Source: Eupeodes corollae
Lineage: Eukaryota; Arthropoda; Insecta; Diptera; Syrphidae
Length of the DNA: 64,000 nucleotides
Assembly (NCBI RefSeq): GCF_945859685.1
Contig: NW_026605624.1
Coordinates: 1-64,000, forward strand
Direction of reading: 5' to 3'
Shown: positions 42,109 through 57,806 of the stretch, one piece after another
Layout: the number at the start of each line of letters is the position of its first letter
How positions within the stretch are numbered: the first letter of the stretch is position 1
The notes under the pieces: generated by a model
Database searches by the model: none
Seen by the model: only the letters and a program-made list of their open reading frames with translations
Told to the model about the DNA's origin: nothing
Made by a program: the position numbers and the translations under genes

Positions 42109-43444
42109 TGTTCTAGACGAAAATCAAATCACACCCAAAACCATCACCTGATCCTTCCCAACCCCCAAAATCGATCAAGACTTCAAAATAGATACTTGAC
42201 ATGTACTAGAAAAAGATACTCCTAATCAAGATCTATCATTATAGATATAGATGAGTCATTTTGGAGCATCCTGAAGGATTTTTGATGTTCTAGACGAAAA
42301 TCAAATCACACCCAAAACCATCACCTGATCCTTCCCAACCCCCAAAATCGATCAAGACTTTAAAATAGATACTTGACATGTACTAGAAAAAGATACTCCT
42401 AATCAAGATCTATCATTATAGATATAGATGAGTCATTTTGGAGCATCCTGAAGGATTTTTGATGTTCGAGACGAAAATCAAATCACACCCAAAACCATCA
42501 CCTGATCCTTCCCAACCCCCAAAATCGATCAAGACTTCAAAATAGATACTTGACATGTACTAGAAAAAGATACTCCTAATCAAGATCTATCATTATAGAT
42601 ATAGATGAGTCATTTTGGAGCATCCTGAAGGATTTTTGATGTTCTAGACGAAAATCAAATCACACCCAAAACCATCACCTGATCCTTCCCAACCCCCAAA
42701 ATCGATCAAGACTTCAAAATAGATACTTGACATGTACTAGAAAAAGATACTCCTAATCAAGATCTATCATTATAGATATAGATGAGTCATTTTGGAGCAT
42801 CCTGAAGGATTTTTGATGTTCTAGACGAAAATCAAATCACACCCAAAACCATCACCTGATCCTTCCCAACCCCCAAAATCGATCAAGACTTCAAAATAGA
42901 TACTTGACATGTACTAGAAAAAGATACTCCTAATCAAGATCTATCATTATAGATATAGATGAGTCATTTTGGAGCATCCTGAAGGATTTTTGATGTTCTA
43001 GACGAAAATCAAATCACACCCAAAACCATCACCTGATCCTTCCCAACCCCCAAAATCGATCAAGACTTCAAAATAGATACTTGACATGTACTAGAAAAAG
43101 ATACTCCTAATCAAGATCTATCATTATAGATATAGATGAGTCATTTTGGAGCATCCTGAAGGATTTTTGATGTTCTAGACGAAAATCAAATCACACCCAA
43201 AACCATCACCTGATCCTTCCCAACCCCCAAAATCGATCAAGACTTCAAAATAGATACTTGACATGTACTAGAAAAAGATACTCCTAATCAAGATCTATCA
43301 TTATAGATATAGATGAGTCATTTTGGAGCATCCTGAAGGATTTTTGATGTTCTAGACGAAAATCAAATCACACCCAGAACCATCACCTGATCCTTCCCAA
43401 CCCCCAAAATCGATCAAGACTTCAAAATAGATACTTGACATGTA

Positions 43445-45393
43445 GTAGAAAAAGATACTCCTAATCAAGATCTATCATTATAGATATAGATGAGTCATTT
43501 TGGAGCATCCTGAAGGATTTTTGATGTTCTAGACGAAAATCAAATCACACCCAAAACCATCACCTGATCCTTCCCAACCCCCAAAATCGATCAAGACTTC
43601 AAAATAGATACTTGACATGTACTAGAAAACGATACTCCTAATCAAGATCTATCATTATAGATATAGATGAGTTATTTTGGAGCATCCTGAAGGATTTTTG
43701 ATGTTCTAGACGAAAATCAAATCACACCCAAAACCATCACCTGATCCTTCCCAACCCCCAAAATCGATCAAGACTTCAAAATAGATACTTGACATGTACT
43801 AGAAAAAGATACTCCTAATCAAGATCTATCATTATAGATATAGATGAGTCATTTTGGAGCATCCTGAAGGATTTTTGATGTTCTAGACGAAAATCAAATC
43901 ACACCCAAAACCATCACCTGATCCTTCCCAACCCCCAAAATCGATAAAGACTTCAAAATAGATACTTGACATGTACAAGAAAAAGATACTCCTAATCAAG
44001 ATCTATCATTATAGATATAGATGAGTCATTTTGGAGCATCCTGAAGGATTTTTGATGTTCTAGACGAAAATCAAATCACACCCAAAACCATCACCTGATC
44101 CTTCCCAACCCCCAAAATCGATCAAGACTTCAAAATAGATACTTGACATGTACTAGAAAAAGATACTCCTAATCAAGATCTATCATTATAGATATAGATG
44201 AGTCATTTTGGAGCATCCTGAAGGATTTTTGATGTTCTAGACGAAAATCAAATCACACCCAAAACCATCACCTGATCCTTCCCAACCCCCAAAATCGATC
44301 AAGACTTCAAAATAGATACTTGACATGTACTAGAAAAAGATACTCCTAATCAAGATCTATCATTATAGATATAGATGAGTCATTTTGGAGCATCCTGAAG
44401 GATTTTTGATGTTCTAGACGAAAATCAAATCACACCCAAAACCATCACCTGATCCTTCCCAACCCCCAAAATCGATCAAGACTTCAAAATAGATACTTGA
44501 CATGTACTAGAAAAAGATACTCCTAATCAAGATCTATCATTATAGATATAGATGAGTCATTTTGGAGCATCCTGAAGGATTTTTGATGTTCTAGACGAAA
44601 ATCAAATCACACCCAAAACCATCACCTGATCCTTCCCAACCCCCAAAATCGATCAAGACTTCAAAATAGATACTTGACATGTACTAGAAAAAGATACTCC
44701 TAATCAAGATCTATCATTATAGATATAGATGAGTCATTTTGGAGCATCCTGAAGGATTTTTGATGTTCTAGACGAAAATCAAATCACACCCAAAACCATC
44801 ACCTGATCCTTCCCAACCCCCAAAATCGATCAAGACTTCAAAATAGATACTTGACATGTAGTAGAAAAAGATACTCCTAATCAAGATCTATCATTATAGA
44901 TATAGATGAGTCATTTTGGAGCATCCTGAAGGATTTTTGATGTTCTAGACGAAAATCAAATCACACCCAAAACCATCACCTGATCCTTCCCAACCCCCAA
45001 AATCGATCAAGACTTCAAAATAGATACTTGACATGTACTAGAAAAAGATACTCCTAATCAAGATCTATCATTATAGATATAGATGAGTTATTTTGGAGCA
45101 TCCTGAAGGATTTTTGATGTTCTAGACGAAAATCAAATCACACCCAAAACCATCACCTGATCCTTCCCAACCCCCAAAATCGATCAAGACTTCAAAATAG
45201 ATACTTGACATGTACTAGAAAAAGATACTCCTAATCAAGATCTATCATTATAGATATAGATGAGTCATTTTGGAGCATCCTGAAGGATTTTTGATGTTCT
45301 AGACGAAAATCATATCACACCCAAAACCATCACCTGATCCTTCCCAACCCCCAAAATCGATAAAGACTTCAAAATAGATACTTGACATGTACA
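43445..45393. repeat. 8-monomer block duplication (offset 1416 bp), left copy
   Basis: Four rare variants recur at exactly 1416 bp: GTAGTAG (43445 and 44861), GAGTTATTTT (43673 and 45089), CGATAAAGAC (43946 and 45362) and GTACAAG (43977 and 45393). The private changes are 43630 in the first copy and 45313 in the second. The change at 43376 is not repeated, so the left edge of the block lies between 43376 and 43445. Confidence 0.92.
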
Positions 45394-48300
45394 AGAAAAA
45401 GATACTCCTAATCAAGATCTATCATTATAGATATAGATGAGTCATTTTGGAGCATCCTGAAGGATTTTTGATGTTCTAGACGAAAATCAAATCACACCCA
45501 AAACCATCACCTGATCCTTCCCAACCCCCAAAATCGATCAAGACTTCAAAATAGATACTTGACATGTACTAGAAAAAGATACTCCTAATCAAGATCTATC
45601 ATTATAGATATAGATGAGTCATTTTGGAGCATCCTGAAGGATTTTTGATGTTCTAGACGAAAATCAAATCACACCCAAAACCATCACCTGATCCTTCCCA
45701 ACCCCCAAAATCGATCAAGACTTCAAAATAGATACTTGACATGTACTAGAAAAAGATACTCCTAATCAAGATCTATCATTAAAGATATAGATGAGTCATT
45801 TTGGAGCATCCTGAAGGATTTTTGATGTTCTAGACGAAAATCAAATCACACCCAAAACCATCACCTGATCCTTCCCAACCCCCAAAATCGATCAAGACTT
45901 CAAAATAGATACTTGACATGTACTAGAAAAAGATACTCCTAATCAAGATCTATTATTATAGATATAGATGAGTCATTTTGGAGCATCCTGAAGGATTTTT
46001 GATGTTCTAGACGAAAATCAAATCACACCCAAAACCATCACCTGATCCTTCCCAACCCCCAAAATCGATCAAGACTTCAAAATAGATACTTGACATGTAC
46101 TAGAAAAAGATACTCCTAATCAAGATCTATCATTATAGATATAGATGAGTCATTTTGGAGCATCCTGAAGGATTTTTGATGTTCTAGACGAAAATCAAAT
46201 CACACCCAAAACCATCACCTGATCCTTCCCAACCCCCAAAATCGATCAAGACTTCAAAATAAATACTTGACATGTACTAGAAAAAGATACTCCTAATCAA
46301 GATCTATCATTATAGATATAGATGAGTCATTTTGGAGCATCCTGAAGGATCTTTGATGTTCTAGACGAAAATCAAATCACACCCAAAACCATCACCTGAT
46401 CCTTCCCAACCCCCAAAATCGATCAAGACTTCAAAATAGATACTTGACATGTACTAGAAAAAGATACTCCTAATCAAGATCTATCATTATAGATATAGAT
46501 GAGTCATTTTGGAGCATCCTGAAGGATTTTTGATGTTCTAGACGAAAATCAAATCACACCCAAAACCATCACCTGATCCTTCCCAACCCCCAAAATCTAT
46601 CAAGACTTCAAAATAGATACTTGACATATACTAGAAAAAGATACTCCTAATCAAGATCTATCATTATAGATATAGATGAGTCATTTTGGAGCATCCTGAA
46701 GGATTTTTGATGTTCTAGACGAAAATCAAATCACACCCAAAACCATCACCTGATCCTTCCCAACCCCCAAAATCGATCAAGACTTCAAAATAGATACTTG
46801 ACATGTACTAGAAAAAGATACTCCTAATCAAGATCTATCATTATAGATATAGATGAGTCATTTTGGAGCATCCTGAAGGATTTTTGATGTTCTAGACGAA
46901 AATCAAATCACGCCCAAAACCATCACCTGATCCTTCCCAACCCCCAAAATCGATCAAGACTTCAAAATAGATACTTGACATGTACTAGAAAAAGATACTC
47001 CTAATCAAGATCTATCATTATAGATATAGATGAGTCATTTTGGAGCATCCTGAAGGATTTTTGATGTTCTAGACGAAAATCAAATCACACCCAAAACCAT
47101 CACCTGATCCTTCCCAACCCCCAAAATCGATCAAGACTTCAAAATAGATACTTGACATGTACTAGAAAAAGATACTCCTAATCAAGATCTATCATTATAG
47201 ATATAGGTGAGTCATTTTGGAGCATCCTGAAGGATTTTTGATGTTCTAGACGAAAATCAAATCACACCCAAAACCATCACCTGATCCTTCCCAACCCCCA
47301 AAATCGATCAAGACTTCAAAATAGATACTTGACATGTACTAGAAAAAGATACTCCTAATCAAGATCTATCATTATAGATATAGATGAGTCATTTTGGAGC
47401 ATCCTGAAGGATTTTTGATGTTCTAGACGAAAATCAAATCACACCCAAAACCATCACCTGATCCTTCCCAACCCCCAAAATCGATCAAGACTTCAAAATA
47501 GATACTTGACATGTACTAGAAAAAGATACTCCTAATCAAGATCTATCATTATAGATATAGATGAGTCATTTTGGAGCATCCTGAAGGATTTTTGATGTTC
47601 TAGACGAAAATCAAATCACACCCAAAACCATCACCTGATCCTTCCCAACCCCCAAAATCGATCAAGACATCAAAATAGATACTTGACATGTACTAGAAAA
47701 AGATACTCCTAATCAATATCTATCATTATAGATATAGATGAGTCATTTTGGAGCATCCTGAAGGATTTTTGATGTTCTAGACGAAAATCAAATCACACCC
47801 AAAACCATCACCTGATCCTTCCCAACCCCCAAAATCGATCAAGACTTCAAAATAGATACTTGACATGTACTAGAAAAAGATACTCCTAATCAAGATCTAT
47901 CATTATAGATATAGATGAGTCATTTTGGAGCATCCTGAAGGATTTTTGATGTTCTAGACGAAAATCAAATCACACCCAAAACCATCACCTGATCCTTCCC
48001 AACCCCCAAAATCGATCAAGACTTCAAAATAGATACTTGACATGTACTAGAAAAAGATACTCCTAATCAAGATCTATCATTATAGATATAGATGAGTCAT
48101 TTTGGAGCATCCTGAAGGATTTTTGATGTTCTAGACGAAAATCAAATCACACCCAAAACCATCACCTGATCCTTCCCAACCCCCAAAATCGATCAAGACT
48201 TCAAAATAGATACTTGACATGTACTAGAAAAAGATACTCCTAATCAAGATCTATCATTATAGATATAGATGAGTCATTTTGGAGCATCCTGAAGGATTTT

Positions 48301-48690
48301 TGATGTTCTAGACGAAAATCAAATCACACCCAAAACCATCACCTGATCCTTCCCAACCCCCAAAATCGATCAAGACTTCAAAATAGATACTTGACATGTA
48401 CTAGAAAAAGATACTCCTAATCAAGATCTATCATTATAGATATAGATGAGTCATTTTGGAGCATCCTGAAGGATTTTTGATGTTCTAGACGAAAATCAAA
48501 TCACACCCAAAACCATCACCTGATCCTTCCCAACCCCCAAAATCGATCAAGACTTCAAAATAGATACTTGACATGTACTAGAAAAAGATACTCCTAATCA
48601 AGATCTATCATTATAAATATAGATGAGTCATTTTGGAGCATCCTGAAGGATTTTTGATGTTCTAGACGAAAATCAAATCACACCCAAAAC

Positions 48691-50638
48691 GATCACCTGA
48701 TCCTTCCCAACCCCCAAAATCGATCAAGACTTCAAAATAGATACTTGACATGTACTAGAAAAAGATACTCCTAATCAAGATCTATCATTATAGATATAGA
48801 TGAGTCATTTTGGAGTATCCTGAAGGATTTTTGATGTTCTAGACGAAAATCAAATCACACCCAAAACCATCACCTGATCCTTCCCAACCCCCAAAATCGA
48901 TCAAGACTTCAAAATAGATACTTGACATGTACTAGAAAAAGATACTCCTAATCAAGATCTATCATTATAGATATAGATGAGTCATTTTGGAGCATCCTGA
49001 AGGATTTTTGATGTTCTAGACGAAAATCAAATCACACCCAAAACCATCACCTGATCCTTCCCAACCCCCAAAATCGATCAAGACTTCAAAATAGATACTT
49101 GACATGTACTAAAAAAAGATACTCCTAATCAAGATCTATCATTATAGATATAGATGAGTCATTTTGGAGCATCCTGAAGGATTTTTGATGTTCTAGACGA
49201 AAATCAAATCACACCCAAAACCATCACCTGATCCTTCCCAACCCCCAAAATCGATCAAGACTTCAAAATAGATACTTGACATGTACTAGAAAAAGATACT
49301 CCTAATCAAGATCTATCATTATAGATATAGATGAGTCATTTTGGAGCATCCTGAAGGATTTTTGATGTTCTAGACGAAAATCAAATCACACCCAAAACCA
49401 TCACCTGATCCTTCCCAACCCTAAAAATCGATCAAGACTTCAAAATAGATACTTGACATGTACTAGAAAAAGATACTCCTAATCAAGATCTATCATTATA
49501 GATATAGATGAGTCATTTTGGAGCATCCTGAAGGATTTTTGATGTTCTAGACGAAAATCAAACCACACCCAAAACCATCACCTGATCCTTCCCAACCCCC
49601 AAAATCGATCAAGACTTCAAAATAGATACTTGACATGTACTAGAAAAAGATACTCCTAATCAAGATCTATCATTATAGATATAGATGAGTCATTTTGGAG
49701 CATCCTGAAGGATTTTTGATGTTCTAGACGAAAATCAAATCACACCCAAAACCATCACCTGATCCTTCCCAACCCCCAAAATCGATCAAGACTTCAAAAT
49801 AGATACTTGATATGTACTAGAAAAAGATACTCCTAATCAAGATCTATCATTATAGATATAGATGAGTCATTTTGGAGCATCCTGAAGGATTTTTGATGTT
49901 CTAGACGAAAATCAAATCACACCCAAAACCATCACCTGATCCTTCCCAACCCCCAAAATCGATAAAGACTTCAAAATAGATACTTGACATGTACTAGAAA
50001 AAGATACTCCTAATCAAGATCTATCATTATAGATATAGATGAGTCATTTTGGAGCATCCTGAAGGATTTTTGATGTTCTAGACGAAAATCAAATCACACC
50101 CAAAACCATCACCTGATCCTTCCCAACCCCCAAAATCGATCAAGACTTCAAAATAGATACTTGACATGCACTAGAAAAAGATACTCCTAATCAAGATCTA
50201 TCATTATAGATACAGATGAGTCATTTTGGAGCATCCTGAAGGATTTTTGATGTTCTAGACGAAAATCAAATCACACCCAAAACCATCACCTGATCCTTCC
50301 CAACCCCCAAAATCGATCAAGACTTCAAAATAGATACTTGACATGTACTAGAAAAAGATACTCCTAATCAAGATCTATCATTATAGATATAGATGAGTCA
50401 TTTTGGAGCATCCTGAAGGATTTTTGATGTTCTAGACGAAAATCAAATCACACCCAAAACCATCACCTGATCCTTCCCAACCCCCAAAATCGATCAAGAC
50501 TTCGAAATAGATACTTGACATGTACTAGAAAAAGATACTCCTAATCAAGATCTATCATTATAGATATAGATGAGTCATTTTGGAGCATCCTGAAGGATTT
50601 TTGATGTTCTAGACGAAAATCAAATCACACCCAAAACG
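48691..50638. repeat. Shared AAAACGATC variant eleven monomers apart
   Basis: A C-to-G change giving AAAACGATCACC occurs at 48691 and 50638, 1947 bp or eleven monomers apart, and nowhere else that I see. Intervening private changes are numerous (for example 48816, 49112, 49422, 49811, 50169), so this could be an older duplication, a short conversion tract or recurrence. Confidence 0.45.
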
Positions 50639-52161
50639 ATCACCTGATCCTTCCCAACCCCCAAAATCGATCAAGACTTCAAAATAGGTACTTGACATGT
50701 ACTAGAAAAAGATACTCCTAATCAAGATCTATCATTATAGATATAGATGAGTCATTTTGGAGCATCCTGAAGGATTTTTGATGTTCTAGACGAAAATCAA
50801 ATCACACCCAAAACCATCACCTGATCCTTCCCAACCCCCAAAATCGATCAAGACTTCAAAATAGATACTTGACATGTACTAGAAAAAGATACTCCTAATC
50901 AAGATCTATCATTATAGATATAGATGAGTCATTTTGGAGCATCCTGAAGGATTTTTGATGTTCTAGACGAAAATCAAATCACACCCAAAACCATCACCTG
51001 ATCCTTCCCAACCCCCAAAATCGATCAAGACTTCAAAATAGATACTTGACATGTACTAGAAAAAGATACTCCTAATCAAGATCTATCATTATAGATATAG
51101 ATGAGTCATTTTGGAGCATCCTGAAGGATTTTTGATGTTCTAGACGAAAATCAAATCACACCCAAAACCATCACCTGATCCTTCCCAACCCCCAAAATCG
51201 ATCAAGGCTTCAAAATAGATACTTGACATGTACTAGAAAAAGATACTCCTAATCAAGATCTATCATTATAGATATAGATGAGTCATTTTGGAGCATCCTG
51301 AAGGATTTTTGATGTTCTAGACGAAAATCAAATCACACCCAAAACCATCACCTGATCCTTCCCAACCCCCAAAATCGATCAAGACTTCAAAATAGATACT
51401 TGACATGTACTAGAAAAAGATACTCCTAATCAAGATCTATCATTATAGATATAGATGAGTCATTTTGGAGCATCCTGAAGGATTTTTGATGTTCTAGACG
51501 AAAATCAAATCACACCCAAAACCATCACCTGATCCTTCCCAACCCCCAAAATCGATCAAGACTTCAAAATAGATACTTGACATGTACTAGAAAAAGATAC
51601 TCCTAATCAAGATCTATCATTATAGATATAGATGAGTCATTTTGGAGCATCCTGAAGGATTTTTGATGTTCTAGACGAAAATCAAATCACACCCAAAACC
51701 ATCACCTGATCCTTCCCAACCCCCAAAATCGATCAAGACTTCAAAATAGATACTTGACATGTACTAGAAAAAGATACTCCTAATCAAGATCTATCATTAT
51801 AGATATAGATGAGTCATTTTGGAGCATCCTGAAGGATTTTTGATGTTCTAGACGAAAATCAAATCACACCCAAAACCATCACCTGATCCTTCCCAACCCC
51901 CAAAATCGATCAAGACTTCAAAATAGATACTTGACATGTACTAGAAAAAGATACTCCTAATCAAGATCTATCATTATAGATATAGATGAGTCATTTTGGA
52001 GCATCCTGAAGGATTTTTGATGTTCTAGACGAAAATCAAATCACACCCAAAACCATCACCTGATCCTTCCCAACCCCCAAAATCGATCAAGACTTCAAAA
52101 TAGATACTTGACATGTACAAGAAAAAGATACTCCTAATCAAGATCTATCATTATAGATATA

Positions 52162-52693
52162 AATGAGTCATTTTGGAGCATCCTGAAGGATTTTTGATGT
52201 TCTAGACGAAAATCAAATCACACCCAAAACCATCACCTGATCCTTCCCAACCCCCAAAATCGATCAAGACTTCAAAATAGATACTTGACATGTACTAGAA
52301 AAAGATACTCCTAATCAAGATCTATCATTATAGATATAGATGAGTCATTTTGGAGCATCCTGAAGGATTTTTGATGTTCTAGACGAAAATCAAATCACAC
52401 CCAAAACCATCACCTGATCCTTCCCAACCCCCAAAATCGATCAAGACTTCAAAATAGATACTTGACATGTACTAGAAAAAGATACTCCTAATCAAGATCT
52501 ATCATTATAGATATAGATGAGTCATTTTGGAGCATCCTGAAGGATTTTTGATGTTCTAGACGAAAATCAAATCACACCCAAAACCATCACCTGATCCTTC
52601 CCAACCCCCAAAATCGATCAAGACTTCAAAATAGATACTTGACATGTACTAGAAAAAGATACTCCTAATCAAGATCTATCATTATAGATATAA
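52162..52693. repeat. Shared GATATAAATGAG variant three monomers apart
   Basis: G-to-A changes at 52162 and 52693 lie 531 bp apart, exactly three monomers. The same change recurs at 55171 and 57472 inside the 13-monomer duplication and once at 36945. Local spread of one variant is plausible. Confidence 0.5.
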
Positions 52694-53748
52694 ATGAGTC
52701 ATTTTGGAGCATCCTGAAGGATTTTTGATGTTCTAGACGAAAATCAAATCACACCCAAAACCATCACCTGATCCTTCCCAACCCCCAAAATCGATCAAGA
52801 CTTCAAAATAGATACTTGACATGTACTAGAAAAAGATACTCCTAATCAAGATCTATCATTATAGATATAGATGAGTCATTTTGGAGCATCCTGAAGGATT
52901 TTTGATGTTCTAGACGAAAATCAAATCACACCCAAAACCATCACCTGATCCTTCCCAACCCCCAAAATCGATCAAGACTTCAAAATAGATACTTGACATG
53001 TACTAGAAAAAGATACTCCTAATCAAGATCTATCATTATAGATATAGATGAGTCATTTTGGAGCATCCTGAAGGATTTTTGATGTTCTAGACGAAAATCA
53101 AATCACACCCAAAACCATCATCTGATCCTTCCCAACCCCCAAAATCGATCAAGACTTCAAAATAGATACTTGACATGTACTAGAAAAAGATACTCCTAAT
53201 CAAGATCTATCATTATAGATATAGATGAGTCATTTTGGAGCATCCTGAAGGATTTTTGATGTTCTAGACGAAAATCAAATCACACCCAAAACCATCACCT
53301 GATCCTTCCCAACCCCCAAAATCGATCAAGACTTCAAAATAGATACTTGACATGTACTAGAAAAAGATACTCCTAATCAAGATCTATCATTATAGATATA
53401 GATGAGTCATTTTGGAGCATCCTGAAGAATTTTTGATGTTCTAGACGAAAATCAAATCACACCCAAAACCATCACCTGATCCTTCCCAACCCCCAAAATC
53501 GATCAAGACTTCAAAATAGATACTTGACATGTACTAGAAAAAGATACTCCTAATCAAGATCTATCATTATAGATATAGATGAGTCATTTTGGAGCATCCT
53601 GAAGGATTTTTGATGTTCTAGACGAAAATCAAATCACACCCAAAACCATCACCTGATCCTTCCCAACCCCCAAAATCGATCAAGACTTCAAAATAGATAC
53701 TTGACATGTACTAGAAAAAGATACTCCTAATCAAGATCTATCATTATA

Positions 53749-56700
53749 AATATAGATGAGTCATTTTGGAGCATCCTGAAGGATTTTTGATGTTCTAGAC
53801 GAAAATCAAATCACACCCAAAACCATCACCTGATCCTTCCCAACCCCCAAAATCGATCAAGACTTCAAAATAGATACTTGACATGTACTAGAAAAAGATA
53901 CTCCTAATCAAGATCTATCATTATAGATATAGATGAGTCATTTTGGAGCATCCTGAAGGATTTTTGATGTTCTAGACGAAAATCAAATCACACCCAAAAC
54001 CATCACCTGATCCTTCCCAACCCCCAAAATCGATCAAGACTTCAAAATAGATACTTGACATGTACTAGAAAAAGATACTCCTAATCAAGATCTATCATTA
54101 TAGATATAGATGAGTCATTTTGGAGCATCCTGAAGGATTTTTGATGTTCTAGACGAAAATCAAATCACACCCAAAACCATCACCTGATCCTTCCCAACCC
54201 CCAAAATCGATCAAGACTTCAAAATAGATACTTGACATGTACTAGAAAAAGATACTCCTAATCAAGATCTATCATTATAGACATAGATGAGTCATTTTGG
54301 AGCATCCTGAAGGATTTTTGATGTTCTAGACGAAAATCAAATCACACCCAAAACCATCACCTGATCCTTCCCAACCCCCAAAATCGATCAAGACTTCAAA
54401 ATAGATACTTGACATGTACTAGAAAAAGATACTCCTAATCAAGATCTATCATTATAGATATAGATGAGTCATTTTGGAGCATCCTGAAGGATTTTTGATG
54501 TTCTAGACGAAAATCAAATCACACCCAAAACCATCACCTGATCCTTCCCAACCCCCAAAATCGATCAAGACTTCAAAATAGATACTTGACATGTACTAGA
54601 AAAAGATACTCCTAATCAAGATCTATCATTATAGATATAGATGAGTCATTTTGGAGCATCCTGAAGGATTTTTGATGTTCTAGACGAAAATCAAATCACA
54701 CCCAAAACCATCACCTGATCCTTCCCAACCCCCAAAATCGATCAAGACTTCAAAATAGATACTTGACATGTACTAGAAAAAGATACTCCTAATCAAGATC
54801 TATCATTATAGATATAGATGAGTCATTTTGGAGCATCCTGAAGGATTTTTGATGTTCTAGACGAAAATCAAATCACACCCAAAACCATCACCTGATCCTT
54901 CCCAACCCCCAAAATCGATCAAGACTTCAAAATAGATACTTGACATGTACTAGAAAAAGATACTCCTAATCAAGATCTATCATTATAGATATAGATGAGT
55001 CATTTTGGAGCATCCTGAAGGATTTTTGATGTTCTAGACGAAAATCAAATCACACCCAAAACCATCACCTGATCCTTCCCAACCCCCAAAATCGATCAAG
55101 ACTTCAAAATAGATACTTGACATGTACTAGAAAAAGATACTCCTAATCAAGATCTATCATTATAGATATAAATGAGTCATTTTGGAGCATCCTGAAGGAT
55201 TTTTGATGTTCTAGACGAAAATCAAATCACACCCAAAACCATCACCTGATCCTTCCCAACCCCCAAAATCGATCAAGACTTCAAAATAGATACTTGACAT
55301 GTAATAGAAAAAGATACTCCTAATCAAGATCTATCATTATAGATATAGATGAGTCATTTTGGAGCATCCTGAAGGATTTTTGATGTTCTAGACGAAAATC
55401 AAATCACACCCAAAACCATCACCTGATCCTTCCCAACCCCCAAAATCGATCAAGACTTCAAAATAGATACTTGACATGTACTAGAAAAAGATACTCCTAA
55501 TCAATATCTATCATTATAGATATAGATGAGTCATTTTGGAGCATCCTGAAGGATTTTTGATGTTCTAGACGAAAATCAAATCACACCCAAAACCATCACC
55601 TGATCCTTCCCAACCCCCAAAATCGATCAAGACTTCAAAATAGATACTTGACATGTACTAGAAAAAGATACTCCTAATCAAGATCTATCATTATAGATAT
55701 AGATGAGTCATTTTGGAGCATCCTGAAGGATTTTTGATGTTCTAGACGAAAATCAAATCACACCCAAAACCATCACCTGATCCTTCCCAACCCCCAAAAT
55801 CGATCAAGACTTCAAAATAGATACTTGACATGTACTAGAAAAAGATACTCCTAATCAAGATCTATCATTATAGATATAGATGAGTCATTTTGGAGCATCC
55901 TGAAGGATTTTTGATGTTCTAGACGAAAATCAAATCACACCCAAAACCATCACCTGATCCTTCCCAAACCCCAAAATCGATCAAGACTTCAAAATAGATA
56001 CTTGACATGTACTAGAAAAAGATACTCCTAATCAAGATCTATCATTATAAATATAGATGAGTCATTTTGGAGCATCCTGAAGGATTTTTGATGTTCTAGA
56101 CGAAAATCAAATCACACCCAAAACCATCACCTGATCCTTCCCAACCCCCAAAATCGATCAAGACTTCAAAATAGATACTTGACATGTACTAGAAAAAGAT
56201 ACTCCTAATCAAGATCTATCATTATAGATATAGATGAGTCATTTTGGAGCATCCTGAAGGATTTTTGATGTTCTAGACGAAAATCAAATCACACCCAAAA
56301 CCATCACCTGATCCTTCCCAACCCCCAAAATCGATCAAGACTTCAAAATAGATACTTGACATGTACTAGAAAAAGATACTCCTAATCAAGATCTATCATT
56401 ATAGATATAGATGAGTCATTTTGGAGCATCCTGAAGGATTTTTGATGTTCTAGACGAAAATCAAATCACACCCAAAACCATCACCTGATCCTTCCCAACC
56501 CCCAAAATCGATCAAGACTTCAAAATAGATACTTGACATGTACTAGAAAAAGATACTCCTAATCAAGATCTATCATTATAGACATAGATGAGTCATTTTG
56601 GAGCATCCTGAAGGATTTTTGATGTTCTAGACGAAAATCAAATCACACCCAAAACCATCACCTGATCCTTCCCAACCCCCAAAATCGATCAAGACTTCAA

Positions 56701-57806
56701 AATAGATACTTGACATGTACTAGAAAAAGATACTCCTAATCAAGATCTATCATTATAGATATAGATGAGTCATTTTGGAGCATCCTGAAGGATTTTTGAT
56801 GTTCTAGACGAAAATCAAATCACACCCAAAACCATCACCTGATCCTTCCCAACCCCCAAAATCGATCAAGACTTCAAAATAGATACTTGACATGTACTAG
56901 AAAAAGATACTCCTAATCAAGATCTATCATTATAGATATAGATGAGTCATTTTGGAGCATCCTGAAGGATTTTTGATGTTCTAGACGAAAATCAAATCAC
57001 ACCCAAAACCATCACCTGATCCTTCCCAACCCCCAAAATCGATCAAGACTTCAAAATAGATACTTGACATGTACTAGAAAAAGATACTCCTAATCAAGAT
57101 CTATCATTATAGATATAGATGAGTCATTTTGGAGCATCCTGAAGGATTTTTGATGTTCTAGACGAAAATCAAATCACACCCAAAACCATCACCTGATCCT
57201 TCCCAACCCCCAAAATCGATCAAGACTTCAAAATAGATACTTGACATGTACTAGAAAAAGATACTCCTAATCAAGATCTATCATTATAGATATAGATGAG
57301 TCATTTTGGAGCATCCTGAAGGATTTTTGATGTTCTAGACGAAAATCAAATCACACCCAAAACCATCACCTGATCCTTCCCAACCCCCAAAATCGATCAA
57401 GACTTCAAAATAGATACTTGACATGTACTAGAAAAAGATACTCCTAATCAAGATCTATCATTATAGATATAAATGAGTCATTTTGGAGCATCCTGAAGGA
57501 TTTTTGATGTTCTAGACGAAAATCAAATCACACCCAAAACCATCACCTGATCCTTCCCAACCCCCAAAATCGATCAAGACTTCAAAATAGATACTTGACA
57601 TGTAATAGAAAAAGATACTCCTAATCAAGATCTATCATTATAGATATAGATGAGTCATTTTGGAGCATCCTGAAGGATTTTTGATGTTCTAGACGAAAAT
57701 CAAATCACACCCAAAACCATCACCTGATCCTTCCCAACCCCCAAAATCGATCAAGACTTCAAAATAGATACTTGACATGTACTAGAAAAAGATACTCCTA
57801 ATCAAT
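53749..57806. repeat. 13-monomer block duplication (offset 2301 bp), essentially unmutated
   Basis: Five rare variants recur at exactly 2301 bp: CATTATAAAT (53749 and 56050), TAGACATAGA (54282 and 56583), GATATAAATG (55171 and 57472), GTAATAG (55304 and 57605) and TCAATATCT (55505 and 57806). From 53749 to about 55829 and from 56050 to about 58130 I find no difference between the copies, so this looks like the youngest large duplication in the window. The private change at 53428 puts the left edge between 53428 and 53749. A change at 55967 (CCCAAACCCC) is private whichever copy holds it. Confidence 0.94.

Noticed and set aside
12344..45782. Shared TTAAAGATA change at 12344, 19591 and 45782 as a long-range duplication
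   Set aside because: A single recurrent substitution with no other shared variants nearby; independent mutation is as likely.
49419..49425. Second CCCTAAA heptamer
   Set aside because: Also isolated, produced by two adjacent substitutions (49422-49423) in an otherwise normal unit.
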